Assembly: GCF_009932725.1 (NCBI RefSeq)
Contig: NZ_BLJU01000020.1
Location: 38,036-102,035 of the forward strand
Origin: Pseudomonas yangonensis
GTDB lineage: Bacteria; Pseudomonadota; Gammaproteobacteria; Pseudomonadales; Pseudomonadaceae
Length of the DNA stretch: 64,000 nt
Direction of reading: 5' to 3'
Positions 1-8,805 of this stretch are shown here, in pieces (the stretch's first letter is position 1; each line of letters begins with the position of its first letter). Under the pieces are notes generated by a model. It saw only the letters and a list, made by a program, of their open reading frames with translations, did no database searches and was not told where the DNA came from. The translations under genes were made by a program, and so were the position numbers.

Positions 1-1
1 C

Positions 2-1189
2 GAACTGCTGGGCCCGAACCATCAGTGGAAGACCGAGTTCTATGCTGACGGCCCTCTGAAGGACGGTGTGCTGCACGGCAACCTCTACCTCAAGGGTGGT
101 GGCGACCCGAAACTCAACATGGAAAAACTCTGGCTGCTGCTGCGCGACCTGCGCATCAATGGCGTACGCCAGGTCCAGGGCGACCTGGTGCTGGATCGCA
201 GTTTCTTCGTCGCCCCGCAATTGCCGGCTTTCAACGACGACGGTGGCGACGCCAACAAGCCCTTCCTGGTCAAGCCCGACTCGCTGCTGGTCAACCTCAA
301 GGCGCAACGGTTCATCACCCGTGCCGAAGACGGCAAGGTCAGCATCGCCATGGACCCTCCCATCGCCTCGGTGCGTATCGACAATCAGGTACGCCTGCTC
401 AAGGCCGCCAAGTGCCCATCCTGGCCGGACATTCGTTACAACGCAGTGGAAGAGTTCGACGGCACCACCCTGATCGTCAGCGGCCAGCTCGCCGAAGGCT
501 GTAGCGCGCAAACCTACCTGTCGCTGCTGGACCACCCCAGCTACGCAGCGGGCGCGGTACGCGGCATCTGGCAGGAGCTCGGTGGCAAGATTCTCGGCAA
601 GGACCGCCAGGGCAGCGTTCCGGAAAAAGCCCGCATGCTGGTACGCGCCTTCTCGCCCGACGTGGTGGAGATCGTCCGCGACATCAACAAGTACAGCAAC
701 AACACCATGGCCCGGCAGTTGTTCCTCAGCATCGGTGCGCAGTTCCGCACCGAAGCCGATCAGGACGACGCCATGGCCGCACAGCGGGTGATCCGCAGCT
801 GGCTGGCACGCAAGGGTATCACCGCGCCGCAGCTGGTAATGGAGAATGGCTCAGGGCTGTCGCGCGCCGAACGCATCAGCGCGCGGGAGATGGCGCTGAT
901 TCTCCAGGCTGCCTGGCGCAGCCCGTATGCCGCCGAATTCCGCAGCTCGATGCCGCTGGTGGCGATGGACGGCACCATGCGTCGACGTCTGCAGCGCACA
1001 CCGCTGGTGGGCGAGGCGCACATCAAGACCGGCACGCTGAACAACGTACGCGCCATCGCCGGCTACAGCCGCGACAGCAATGGCCAGGACTGGGCGGTGG
1101 TGGCCATCCTCAACGACCCCAAACCCTGGGGAGCCACCTCGATTCTCGATCAGGTGCTGCTGTACACCTATAACCAGCCCAAGCGCTGA
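2..1189 (+). CDS. dacB: D-alanyl-D-alanine carboxypeptidase/endopeptidase PBP4, 5'-truncated by window edge
   Basis: This is a periplasmic low-molecular-weight penicillin-binding protein of peptidase family S13. It trims D-Ala from, or cuts cross-links in, peptidoglycan. The reading frame is open from base 2, so the start, signal peptide and catalytic SxxK motif lie upstream of the window; 395 residues are visible. The second active-site motif SNN is at 695-703 and the KTGT motif is at 1025-1036, followed by the family's NNVRAIAGY context. The gene converges on rlmKL, with a palindromic repeat between the stop codons. The family call is secure; only the N-terminus is missing. Confidence 0.93.
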   Translation, partial: ELLGPNHQWKTEFYADGPLKDGVLHGNLYLKGGGDPKLNMEKLWLLLRDLRINGVRQVQGDLVLDRSFFVAPQLPAFNDDGGDANKPFLVKPDSLLVNLKAQRFITRAEDGKVSIAMDPPIASVRIDNQVRLLKAAKCPSWPDIRYNAVEEFDGTTLIVSGQLAEGCSAQTYLSLLDHPSYAAGAVRGIWQELGGKILGKDRQGSVPEKARMLVRAFSPDVVEIVRDINKYSNNTMARQLFLSIGAQFRTEADQDDAMAAQRVIRSWLARKGITAPQLVMENGSGLSRAERISAREMALILQAAWRSPYAAEFRSSMPLVAMDGTMRRRLQRTPLVGEAHIKTGTLNNVRAIAGYSRDSNGQDWAVVAILNDPKPWGATSILDQVLLYTYNQPKR

Positions 1190-1198
1190 CGATTTCTG

Positions 1199-1255
1199 TA
1201 GCCCGGATGCAATCCGGGGCCAGGTTCGCAGAGCCCCCGGATTGCACCCGGGCTA
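1199..1255. repeat. REP-like inverted repeat, GTAGCCCGGATGCAATCCGG family, copy 1
   Basis: Two about 20-base arms (1199-1219 and about 1234-1255) are near-perfect reverse complements around a short spacer, and can fold into a long GC-rich hairpin. The same arm recurs at 54941-54999 and, diverged, at 18280-18329. It lies between the convergent dacB and rlmKL and could terminate both. Confidence 0.8.
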
Positions 1256-1260
1256 AGCAA

Positions 1261-3441
1261 TCAGCGCGCAGTGAAACGCCAGGCGCGGTGGATCTTCGGA
1301 TTGCGCGCGAAGTCCGGATCCAGGGTCTGCGCGCTGATCTCCTCGACCTGATAACGCGCTACCAGAGTCTCGTCGAGCTGGAACTTGCGGAAGTTGTTGG
1401 AGAAGTACAGCACCCCGCCGCGGGCCAAGCGCGCCATGGCCAGGTCGAGCAGCTCGACGTGGTCGCGCTGCACATCGAACACACCTTCCATACGCTTGGA
1501 GTTGGAGAAGGTCGGCGGGTCGATGAAGATCAGCTCGTACTCGCCGCGATCCTCACCCAGCCAGGCCATCACATCGCCCTGCTCCAGGCGTTGCTTGTCG
1601 GAAAAACCGTTGAGCGAGAGATTGCGCCGCGCCCAGTCCAGGTAGGTTTTCGACAGATCGACGCTGGTGGTGCTGCGCGCCCCACCCTTGGCCGCATGCA
1701 CGGTGGCCGTGGCGGTGTAGCAGAACAGGTTGAGGAAACGCTTGCCGGCCGCCTCACGCTGGATGCGCAGGCGCAGCGGACGGTGATCGAGGAACAGGCC
1801 GGTATCCAGGTAGTCGGTGAGATTGACCAGCAGTTTGACGCCGCCTTCGCTCACCTCCATGAACTGGCCCTGGGCAGCCTGACGCTGGTACTGCTTGGTG
1901 CCGGTCTGGCGCTCGCGGCGTTTGATCGCCACCCGGCTCTGCGCCACACCCAGCGCCTGCGGGATCGCGGCCAGGGCATCGAGCAGACGCGCCTGCGCCT
2001 TGTCCGGGTCGATCGAACGCGGCGCGGCATATTCCTGCACGTGCACCCAGTCACGATACAGATCGACCGCCAGGGCGTATTCCGGCATGTCGGCATCGTA
2101 CAGCCGGTAGCACTCGACACCTTCGCGGCGCGCCCACTTGCCCAGTTGCTTGAGATTCTTCTGCAGCCGGTTGGCGAACATCTGGCCGCCTTCGGACAAA
2201 CGCGCCTGCTGTGGTGCTTCGCTCACCGGTTGTTGATCGTCCTCGCGCGCACGCCGCCCGCCGGTGACGAACTGCTCGGTCTGTACCTTGATCAGCAGCA
2301 GCTTGCACGCCAGCGCACCGTTCCAGAACGAATACTGCTTGTGGCTGCGCAAGCCCATGCGCTTGCCCAGCTCCGGCGCCCCGGTGAACACCGCCGCTTC
2401 CCAGCCCAGGCAGGCCTGACGCAGACGCTCGCCGAGGTTCTGATAGAGGTACAGCAGGCTGGCTTCGTCGCCCAGGCGCTCGCCATAGGGCGGGTTGCTG
2501 ATCACCAGGCCCTTCTGATTCTGGTCCGGCCGCGGCTCGAAACTGCCCAGTTCCCCCTGATAGATCTTCACCCAGTCGGAGAGACCGGCACGCTCTACGT
2601 TGTTACGCCCAGGCTGGATCAGGCGCGGGTCGGCTTCATAACCGCGAATCCACAGTGGCGGCTTGGCCAGGCCGGCTGCGGCCCGTTGTTCGGCCTCGGC
2701 ATGCAGCTTCTTCCAGATGGCCGGCACATGGCCGAGCCAGTTGGAGAAGCCCCAGCGTTCGCGCTTGAGGTTGGGCGCGATGTCGGCGGCCATCAGCGCA
2801 GCCTCGATCAGGAAGGTGCCGACACCGCACATGGGGTCGGCCAGCGCGCCGCCCTCGGCCGCGATACGCGGCCAGCCGGCGCGAATCAGCACCGCGGCAG
2901 CCAGGTTTTCCTTCAGCGGCGCGGCGCCCTGCTGCAGACGGTAGCCGCGCTGGTGCAGGCTGTGCCCTGAAAGGTCCAGAGAGAGCACCGCCTCACCTCG
3001 ATCCAGGCGCAGATGCACGCGCAAATCGGGGTTGAGCTTGTCGATGCTGGGACGCTCGCCGCCGGCGGTGCGCAGCCGGTCGACGATCGCATCCTTGACC
3101 TTGAGCGCGCCGAAGTGGGTGTTATCGATGCCCGAGCCATTGCCGCTGAACTCTACTGCCAGGCTGCCAGCCGGCTCCAGGTGATCACGCCAATCCACCG
3201 CCTTGACGCCTTCGTACAGCTCATCGGCGTTGTTCATGGAAAAGCGCGACAGCACCAGCAGCACGCGGTTGGCCAGCCGCGACCACAGGCACAGCCGGTA
3301 GGCCACCTCGATCTCGGCATGCCCACGGACGGCGGCGGTCTGCTCGCGCGCCTCCTCCAGGCCCAGCGCCTTCGCTTCTTCCAGCAACAGGCCTTCTAGC
3401 CCTTTGGGACAGGTCAGCACGATTTCGTAACGATCAGACAT
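1261..3441 (-). CDS. rlmL: Bifunctional 23S rRNA methyltransferase RlmKL (m2G2445 and m7G2069)
   Basis: This 726-residue fused enzyme modifies two guanines of 23S rRNA during large-subunit assembly. The N-terminal half has a THUMP-like RNA-binding region and the m2G methyltransferase, with DPMCGVGT (202-209) and NPPYG (316-320). The C-terminal half is the RlmK module, with the AdoMet motif NLFCYTA (571-577) and DPPTFSNSKR (641-650). The length matches the fused gammaproteobacterial form. ATG start. It converges on dacB and runs divergently from rmf, from which it is separated by about 410 bases. Confidence 0.96.
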   Translation of the reverse strand: MSDRYEIVLTCPKGLEGLLLEEAKALGLEEAREQTAAVRGHAEIEVAYRLCLWSRLANRVLLVLSRFSMNNADELYEGVKAVDWRDHLEPAGSLAVEFSGNGSGIDNTHFGALKVKDAIVDRLRTAGGERPSIDKLNPDLRVHLRLDRGEAVLSLDLSGHSLHQRGYRLQQGAAPLKENLAAAVLIRAGWPRIAAEGGALADPMCGVGTFLIEAALMAADIAPNLKRERWGFSNWLGHVPAIWKKLHAEAEQRAAAGLAKPPLWIRGYEADPRLIQPGRNNVERAGLSDWVKIYQGELGSFEPRPDQNQKGLVISNPPYGERLGDEASLLYLYQNLGERLRQACLGWEAAVFTGAPELGKRMGLRSHKQYSFWNGALACKLLLIKVQTEQFVTGGRRAREDDQQPVSEAPQQARLSEGGQMFANRLQKNLKQLGKWARREGVECYRLYDADMPEYALAVDLYRDWVHVQEYAAPRSIDPDKAQARLLDALAAIPQALGVAQSRVAIKRRERQTGTKQYQRQAAQGQFMEVSEGGVKLLVNLTDYLDTGLFLDHRPLRLRIQREAAGKRFLNLFCYTATATVHAAKGGARSTTSVDLSKTYLDWARRNLSLNGFSDKQRLEQGDVMAWLGEDRGEYELIFIDPPTFSNSKRMEGVFDVQRDHVELLDLAMARLARGGVLYFSNNFRKFQLDETLVARYQVEEISAQTLDPDFARNPKIHRAWRFTAR

Positions 3442-3709
3442 GGATATTCAACTGCCTATGGCGTCAGGGGGTGCGCAGGCGCACCTCGACTCAAAATAAG
3501 TGACAAAAGGTCACAGTGCGACCCTTCGTCGGAATAAGTAAGAGCTCTCATTTGCACTCGCAAAATTAAGCATCGATGCGCATAGCCAGCTGTGGCGGCG
3601 CTTGGCTGAAAGAGGCTGGACATATGCCCAGCTTCCTTATGGCGACACCCGCATTTAGGTTACGCCCTTATGACAAATCGATCATTCACAGCCATCGGTG
3701 CATTCGTTA
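3442..3709. promoter_or_regulatory. rlmKL/rmf divergent intergenic region, upstream half
   Basis: No ORF is supported here. The region must hold the rlmKL promoter and probably the distal control elements of rmf. The only clear sequence element is a short palindrome, GTGAC (3500-3504) and GTCAC (3510-3514), separated by five bases. I could not place a sigma-70 promoter with confidence. Confidence 0.4.
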
Positions 3710-3719
3710 GAACACTACC

Positions 3720-3850
3720 TAAGGCTTTCGCTGCAACGGCGAAGGCACAGAAGGTTCGCCACGCCGGCAGCGGACTTTCGTAGGCAGAAAGATTTCTGCC
3801 CGGCCTTGCTACAAGGCCAACGGGACATAACAGTCAACAGTGAGGGCAAC
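3720..3850 (+). promoter_or_regulatory. Structured 5' leader of rmf (probable rmf RNA motif)
   Basis: The region before rmf contains two adjacent perfect stem-loops. The first pairs GGCAGAAA (3783-3790) with TTTCTGCC (3793-3800). The second pairs GGCCTTG (3802-3808) with CAAGGCC (3812-3818). A weaker CTTTCGC/GCGAAGG pairing lies just upstream. A conserved cis-regulatory RNA called the rmf motif has been described upstream of Pseudomonas rmf genes. Assigning this leader to it rests on position and structure, not on a covariance search. The leader limits are approximate. Confidence 0.65.
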
Positions 3851-3855
3851 ACCCT

Positions 3856-4071
3856 ATGAGAAGACTTAAGCGTGATCCGTTAGAAAGAGCTTTTTTGCGC
3901 GGCTATCAATACGGCATCAATGGTAAATCCCGCGAACTCTGCCCCTTTACCCTACCTTCGGTTCGTCAGGCCTGGCTCAATGGCTGGCGTGAGGGCCGTG
4001 GCGACAATTGGGATGGGCTGACCGGCACCGCCGGTATTCATCGACTCAACGAACTTCACGCTGTCGGCTGA
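3856..4071 (+). CDS. rmf: Ribosome modulation factor
   Basis: This 71-residue basic protein matches the RMF family along its whole length: MRRLKRDPLERAFLRGYQ at the start, a central GKSRELCPF and a WLNGWREGR segment. RMF binds 70S ribosomes in stationary phase and drives their pairing into inactive 100S dimers. The ATG is preceded by a GAGGG ribosome-binding site at 3842-3846. A structured leader upstream and a bidirectional terminator downstream suggest a single-gene transcript. A short HPF/RaiA-type partner is encoded about 17 kb away at 21499. Confidence 0.97.
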   Translation: MRRLKRDPLERAFLRGYQYGINGKSRELCPFTLPSVRQAWLNGWREGRGDNWDGLTGTAGIHRLNELHAVG

Positions 4072-4129
4072 TCAGGATCACACCCGACTTCACCATGCCG
4101 ACCCCCTCCGGGCGGCGGGCGCAAGCCCA

Positions 4130-4156
4130 AGGGCTCCTTCGGGAGCCCTATTTATT
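4130..4156. terminator. Bidirectional rho-independent terminator between rmf and pyrD
   Basis: A perfect 8-bp stem AGGGCTCC/GGAGCCCT (4130-4137 and 4142-4149) closes a TTCG tetraloop and is followed by ATTTATTTA. It sits between the convergent rmf and pyrD, next to the pyrD stop codon. Confidence 0.85.
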
Positions 4157-5174
4157 TACGCAACGCAGCAATCGCATCCACAGCCTCGCGAATCAGCGCC
4201 GGCCCCTTGTAGATGAACCCCGAATAGATCTGCACCAGACTCGCCCCTGCAGCGATTTTCTCCGCTGCGTGCTTGCCCTCGGTAATACCACCGACTGCGA
4301 TGATCGGCAGACGGCCCGACAACTCGCCAGCCAGTACCTTGACGATATGCGTGCTCTTGTCTCGCACCGGCGCCCCCGAAAGCCCGCCGGCCTCGTCGCC
4401 ATGAGCCAGCCCCTCGACGCCTGCGCGGCTGAGGGTGGTGTTGGTGGCGATCACCGCGTCCATATCGGCACCCAGCAGGGCCGATGCGACCAGCGCTGTT
4501 TCTTCGTCGCTCATGTCCGGCGCGATCTTGATCGCCAGCGGTACGCGCCTGCCGTGTTCCTGGGTCAGGTCTTCCTGACGGCGACGCAACGCCTCGAGCA
4601 GCTCCTTGAGCGAATCACCGAACTGCAGGCTGCGCAGCCCCGGCGTGTTGGGCGAACTGACGTTGACCGTGACGTAGCTGGCATGGGCGTAGACCTTGTC
4701 CAGACAGGTCAGGTAATCATCCACCGCACGTTCGACCGGCGTATCGAAATTCTTGCCGATATTGATGCCCAGCACCCCCTTGAACTTCGCGGCCCTGACC
4801 CGCGCCAGCAGATGATCGACACCGTGATTGTTGAACCCCATACGATTGATCACCGCCTCGGCCTCGGGCAGGCGGAACAGGCGTGGCTTGGGATTGCCCG
4901 GCTGCGGCCGCGGGGTCACGGTACCGATCTCGACGAAGCCAAAGCCGAGCTGGGCGAAGCCATCGATGGCATCGCCATTCTTGTCGAGCCCCGCCGCCAG
5001 ACCAACCGGGTTGGCGAACTGCAAGCCCATCACATTGACCGGCAGGCTGGTCGGCGCCTTGGTCAGCAGGCCATTGAGACCCAGCCGGCCACCGGCACCA
5101 ATCAGATCGATGGACAGTTCATGAGAGGTTTCCGGGGACAGTTTGAACAGCAGCTCGCGGGCCAGGGAGTACAT
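4152..5174 (-). CDS. pyrD: Dihydroorotate dehydrogenase (quinone), class 2
   Basis: PyrD catalyses the fourth step of pyrimidine biosynthesis, oxidising dihydroorotate to orotate with FMN and passing electrons to ubiquinone at the inner membrane. The 340-residue length and the N-terminal helix-rich extension are typical of class 2 enzymes. The active-site segment NVSSPNTPGLR is at 171-181, with the catalytic serine of this class, and the FMN-binding NTTLSR and GGI elements follow. ATG start. The gene stands alone between rmf and the DUF2835 gene. Confidence 0.97.
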   Translation of the reverse strand: MYSLARELLFKLSPETSHELSIDLIGAGGRLGLNGLLTKAPTSLPVNVMGLQFANPVGLAAGLDKNGDAIDGFAQLGFGFVEIGTVTPRPQPGNPKPRLFRLPEAEAVINRMGFNNHGVDHLLARVRAAKFKGVLGINIGKNFDTPVERAVDDYLTCLDKVYAHASYVTVNVSSPNTPGLRSLQFGDSLKELLEALRRRQEDLTQEHGRRVPLAIKIAPDMSDEETALVASALLGADMDAVIATNTTLSRAGVEGLAHGDEAGGLSGAPVRDKSTHIVKVLAGELSGRLPIIAVGGITEGKHAAEKIAAGASLVQIYSGFIYKGPALIREAVDAIAALRK

Positions 5175-5260
5175 GGGCAGGCTCAGCTCGACAGATAAGG
5201 GTTGGCAAGCCGCTGATTATAGCCGTGCAGGCATCATCGGCGCGAGGCAAGCGCGCCAGA

Positions 5261-5482
5261 TCAGTCCAAAGGGCGTAAGCTCAGCAACTCGCCGGTGTTG
5301 CTGAACTCCAGGACGAAGGAACCATAGATGCCGGCGTGAGTCAGATACGGCCGCAAATGGTGAGCCGGCAAACTGACGCGGCGCCCGTCACGGCTTTGCG
5401 CCATAATCCGGTTGGCATTGCCACGGTAGATGGCCTGCAATCGTTCGGCCGATAACGCAATATCCAGCACCAAGCTGGGCAT
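5261..5482 (-). CDS. DUF2835 family small protein, function unknown
   Basis: This 73-residue protein begins MPSLVLDIALSAERLQAIYRG and ends in a LEFSNTGELLSLRPLD beta segment, which I recognise as DUF2835. The family is found mainly in gammaproteobacteria, and no function is established. The frame extends 16 codons further upstream, but a GAGGG site eight bases before the ATG at 5482 favours the short form. It has many basic and hydrophobic residues and no signal peptide. It is divergent from the next unknown gene and lies upstream of pyrD on the same strand. Confidence 0.75.
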   Translation of the reverse strand: MPSLVLDIALSAERLQAIYRGNANRIMAQSRDGRRVSLPAHHLRPYLTHAGIYGSFVLEFSNTGELLSLRPLD

Positions 5483-5626
5483 GGAGGCACCCTCGCAAAT
5501 GAATGCGGCTATTTTGCCACAGACCTGCACAGCTGCTGGCGCTCATGTTTCGCGCTACGCTTTATGGGCAACAGTTGTCCACGTCTGCCACATTGCAGTA
5601 GACGCTTCAGGAGCGATCTGCCGGCC

Positions 5627-6517
5627 ATGAGCCTGTCCGAATCTTCAACCCTTAGCAGCCGCCTGGCCGCTCTTGCTCAGCGCATGGGCCTGCTCGGCCG
5701 TGGCTCACGGCAGATTTTTGCCAGAGCGAGCGCCCTGCGCCTGCCCTTCAAGCCGCTACCCGCTGCGGTCGATAGCATCTGCTGGCACGACGGCCCGCAA
5801 CTGCAACTGCTGGTCAACCTACCGCGCGGCGCACTCTCCGGCCCGGTACAGGAAGACAAGGCCCAGGCCCATGCAGCCCTCACGCAGGTCGTCGAAGCGC
5901 AAACACAGCAACTGCCGGCCTTCGACCTGCGCATGATCGATGGTTTCGCCTGCTCTACTCCTGCTCCAGGCTACGCATGCTTCGAGGACTATGCCGCAAG
6001 CGAGCACTGCAAGCGGGTTCGCATCATCAGTTACAAGGATTTCGTCAAAACCATCAGCCTGGCATTGCCGCGCTTTCTCACAGGCGAACCGGTCGAACTG
6101 CGCCAGGCCAGCTGGCGAGGCTCGCGCACCTTCTGGTCAGGAGAAACGCAGGGTGAAGCCTTCGCCGGCGCGATCGCCTACGCCCGCAGACGCGGACTGG
6201 ACGTGCAACTGCCAGCCAATCTGGTGCGCTATCGATTGAACGAAGCAGGCCTGGATGACCTGCAGAGTCGCTATCATGTGCTGGCCATGCCGGAAGCGGC
6301 CTGGAGTGACCCAAGCTTCATGGGACTGCTGCTGGACAACGCGATTCCATACGCGAGGCTGTCACTGCTGAAGAAAGCCGGCACACCGGAATTTCTCATG
6401 CTTCCCAAGGAGCACCAGGACGCCACAGCATTGGGCGAAGGCTTGCGCCTGGCTGGCGCCCCCGATGTGCCGGAGCATCTACGCCAGCTGACCGCGCAAC
6501 CGGAAGTTGCCGAATGA
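5627..6517 (+). CDS. Conserved hypothetical protein, 296 residues
   Basis: This is a soluble protein with no signal peptide or membrane segment and no catalytic motif that I recognise. From memory it resembles a Pseudomonas-restricted uncharacterised family (perhaps DUF6685), which I could not verify. The start at 5627 (MSLSESSTLS) has an AGGAG at 5609-5613, slightly far away; an in-frame ATG at 5564 is less likely. Codon use matches neighbouring core genes, so it looks resident. It converges on recX with a gap of four bases. Confidence 0.7.
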   Translation: MSLSESSTLSSRLAALAQRMGLLGRGSRQIFARASALRLPFKPLPAAVDSICWHDGPQLQLLVNLPRGALSGPVQEDKAQAHAALTQVVEAQTQQLPAFDLRMIDGFACSTPAPGYACFEDYAASEHCKRVRIISYKDFVKTISLALPRFLTGEPVELRQASWRGSRTFWSGETQGEAFAGAIAYARRRGLDVQLPANLVRYRLNEAGLDDLQSRYHVLAMPEAAWSDPSFMGLLLDNAIPYARLSLLKKAGTPEFLMLPKEHQDATALGEGLRLAGAPDVPEHLRQLTAQPEVAE

Positions 6518-6521
6518 CGAG

Positions 6522-6983
6522 CTAGTCGTCGCAACCGCGCAACAAACGCCCGATCATCTCCATCGAATACCCCCGGTAAACCAGAAACCTGCCCTGCTGG
6601 GCACGCTCGCGAGCATCACCAGGAAGCCGACCGGAAAACTTGCGCTGCCAGGTTTCACGCAATTGCTCGAACCAGTCGATGCCACTTTCGCGTAGCGCCT
6701 GATCGATATCGCTGCGCGCCAACCCACGCTGCCCCAGCTCGTCACGGATGCGCTGCGGACCATAGCCGGCACGCGCCCGATAGGCGATAAAGCTCTCCAG
6801 GTAGCGGGCCTCCGACAACAAGCCTTCTTCTGCCAAGCGCTGCAGAGTAGCTTCGATCATCTCTTCCGGGGCGCCGCGTTTGCGCAGTTTGCGCGTCAGT
6901 TCGACGCGCCCATGCTCACGTCGCGCCAGCAGATCCATGGCCGCTCGCCTGACGACGAGCGGGTTATCTAGTACGACGGTCAT
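6522..6983 (-). CDS. recX: RecX family regulator of RecA
   Basis: RecX binds inside the RecA filament groove and limits filament growth and coprotease activity. The 153-residue protein has the family's three-helix repeats and the GYGPQRIRDELGQRGL segment. It starts 11 bases after the recA stop on the same strand, the usual recA-recX arrangement, and is probably expressed by read-through from the SOS-controlled recA promoter. Confidence 0.95.
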   Translation of the reverse strand: MTVVLDNPLVVRRAAMDLLARREHGRVELTRKLRKRGAPEEMIEATLQRLAEEGLLSEARYLESFIAYRARAGYGPQRIRDELGQRGLARSDIDQALRESGIDWFEQLRETWQRKFSGRLPGDARERAQQGRFLVYRGYSMEMIGRLLRGCDD

Positions 6984-6994
6984 GCGTTGGCGAC

Positions 6995-8038
6995 TTAGAA
7001 GTCGACTTCTGCGTCAGCCAGATCGTCAGCGGAAGCCTTGGCCGGAGCACTGCTGACCAGCAGTTTCTGGCGAATCTGACCTTCGATCTCGCGGGCCACT
7101 TCCTGATTGTCTTCCAGGTACTTGGCGGCGTTGGCCTTGCCCTGGCCGATCTTGTTGCCCTGATAGCTGTACCAGGCGCCCGATTTCTCGATCAGGCCCT
7201 GCTGCACGCCCAGGTCGATGATCTCGCCGTTACGGTAGATACCCTTGCCATACAGAATCTGGAATTCGGCCTGACGGAACGGTGGGGCAACCTTGTTCTT
7301 GACGATCTTCACGCGGGTTTCGCTGCCCACCACCTCTTCGCCTTCCTTCACCGCGCCGGTACGGCGGATGTCCAGACGAACCGAGGAGTAGAACTTCAGC
7401 GCGTTACCGCCGGTGGTGGTTTCCGGGCTACCGAACATCACGCCGATCTTCATACGAATCTGGTTGATGAAGATCACCAGGCAGTTGGCGTTCTTGATGT
7501 TGCCGGTGATCTTGCGCAGCGCCTGGCTCATCAGTCGGGCCTGGAGGCCGACGTGCATGTCACCCATTTCGCCTTCGATTTCCGCCTTGGGCACCAGTGC
7601 CGCCACGGAGTCGACGATGATCACGTCGATGGCATTGGAGCGCACCAGCATGTCGGTGATTTCCAGTGCCTGCTCGCCGGTATCCGGCTGCGAAACCAGC
7701 AGATCATCGACGTTGACGCCGAGCTTGCCGGCATAATCCGGATCCAGCGCGTGCTCGGCGTCGACGAAGGCACAGGTGGCACCCAGCTTCTGCGCTTCGG
7801 CGATGACCGAGAGAGTCAGGGTCGTCTTACCGGAGGACTCGGGACCGTAGATCTCGACGATACGGCCTTTCGGCAAACCGCCAATACCCAGCGCGATATC
7901 CAGACCCAGCGAGCCGGTGGAAATGGCCGGAATCGCCTGACGCTCATGATCGCCCATGCGCATGACGGCGCCCTTGCCGAACTGCTTCTCGATCTGACCC
8001 AGGGCAGCCGCCAACGCGCGCTTCTTGTTCTCGTCCAT
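6995..8038 (-). CDS. recA: Recombinase RecA
   Basis: RecA is the ATP-dependent strand-exchange protein and the coprotease that triggers LexA self-cleavage. The protein has 347 residues, with the Walker A motif GPESSGKTT at 65-73, the polymerisation region at the N-terminus (MDENKKRALAAAL) and the acidic C-terminal tail ending DLADAEVDF. ATG start. A LexA box lies 44 bases upstream. It is followed immediately by recX. Confidence 0.99.
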   Translation of the reverse strand: MDENKKRALAAALGQIEKQFGKGAVMRMGDHERQAIPAISTGSLGLDIALGIGGLPKGRIVEIYGPESSGKTTLTLSVIAEAQKLGATCAFVDAEHALDPDYAGKLGVNVDDLLVSQPDTGEQALEITDMLVRSNAIDVIIVDSVAALVPKAEIEGEMGDMHVGLQARLMSQALRKITGNIKNANCLVIFINQIRMKIGVMFGSPETTTGGNALKFYSSVRLDIRRTGAVKEGEEVVGSETRVKIVKNKVAPPFRQAEFQILYGKGIYRNGEIIDLGVQQGLIEKSGAWYSYQGNKIGQGKANAAKYLEDNQEVAREIEGQIRQKLLVSSAPAKASADDLADAEVDF

Positions 8039-8081
8039 TACATCCTCACGTATTCACAAGGGCCTCAGCGGCCGCCAACAA

Positions 8082-8097
8082 CTGTATAAGTAGCCAG
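8082..8097. promoter_or_regulatory. LexA (SOS) box upstream of recA
   Basis: CTG-N10-CAG with the interior TATAAGTAGC matches the gammaproteobacterial SOS box CTGT-N8-ACAG at the key outer positions. It lies between the pncC stop and the recA start, where a recA operator is expected. Confidence 0.85.
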
Positions 8098-8124
8098 TAT
8101 TATTCCACAGGGCAAGTCGCCCGC

Positions 8125-8625
8125 CTACCCCATCGCAGGATTTTCCTCTGCCAACAGGCGCAGAAGCCCCGCCAGAGCGGCCTCGACCGTTTGTCGGCGC
8201 ACCTCGTCGCGGTTTCCGGAAAACAGCCTGCGCACGCTGTAAAGCCGCTCGCCATCGCCCCAGGCCAGCCAGACGGTACCGACCGGCTTTTCCGGCGAAC
8301 CGCCATCCGGGCCCGCCACACCGCTGACGGCAACGGCATAACGCGCGCTACTGTGTCCCTGAGCGCCGCGCACCATGGCCTCGACCACCTCCTGACTGAC
8401 CGCCCCGACACTGGCGAACAGGTCGGCGCAGACATCCAGCTGCCGGGTTTTCTGGGCGTTGGAGTAGGTCACGTATCCCGCCTCGAACCAGGCCGAGCTA
8501 CCCGGTATGCGGGTAATCGCCTCGGCGATACCGCCACCGGTACAGGATTCTGCCGTGCTGACCTGCGCCCCCTGTGCTTTCAACGCCTTGCCAAGTTGCT
8601 CGGCCAGCTGACTGATTCTGTCCAT
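8125..8625 (-). CDS. pncC: Nicotinamide-nucleotide amidohydrolase (CinA C-terminal domain)
   Basis: PncC deamidates NMN to nicotinate mononucleotide, salvaging the NMN released by DNA ligase. This 166-residue stand-alone CinA C-terminal domain carries the catalytic STAESCTGGG segment at 23-32 and the VSGVAGPDGG loop. The length equals E. coli PncC rather than full CinA. It lies directly upstream of recA on the same strand; the LexA box between them implies an independent recA promoter. It is divergent from mutS. Confidence 0.93.
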   Translation of the reverse strand: MDRISQLAEQLGKALKAQGAQVSTAESCTGGGIAEAITRIPGSSAWFEAGYVTYSNAQKTRQLDVCADLFASVGAVSQEVVEAMVRGAQGHSSARYAVAVSGVAGPDGGSPEKPVGTVWLAWGDGERLYSVRRLFSGNRDEVRRQTVEAALAGLLRLLAEENPAMG

Positions 8626-8805
8626 CTTCGCCTCCTTATCGAATCACCCCACGCTACACATCTTGCGTGAGCAGGGGAAAGGGTCATGACACCAACCGGC
8701 GTAACACGGCAGCGACCGATAGCCTCAGCGTTTCGGGGTCCACGGCAAAGGCGAAGTATGGGAAGATTCCCCGTTTAGTCACACCCACCGCATGTAAGGC
8801 CCGGC

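Noticed and set aside
1207..2970. Open frame of 587 codons on the plus strand
   Set aside because: It lies entirely antisense to rlmKL, its composition mirrors the reverse strand, and it has no recognisable motif; it is a GC-driven shadow frame.
3500..3514. Possible Vfr/CRP site
   Set aside because: The half-sites TGA and TCA are one base too far apart and the outer consensus positions do not match; kept only as an unexplained palindrome.
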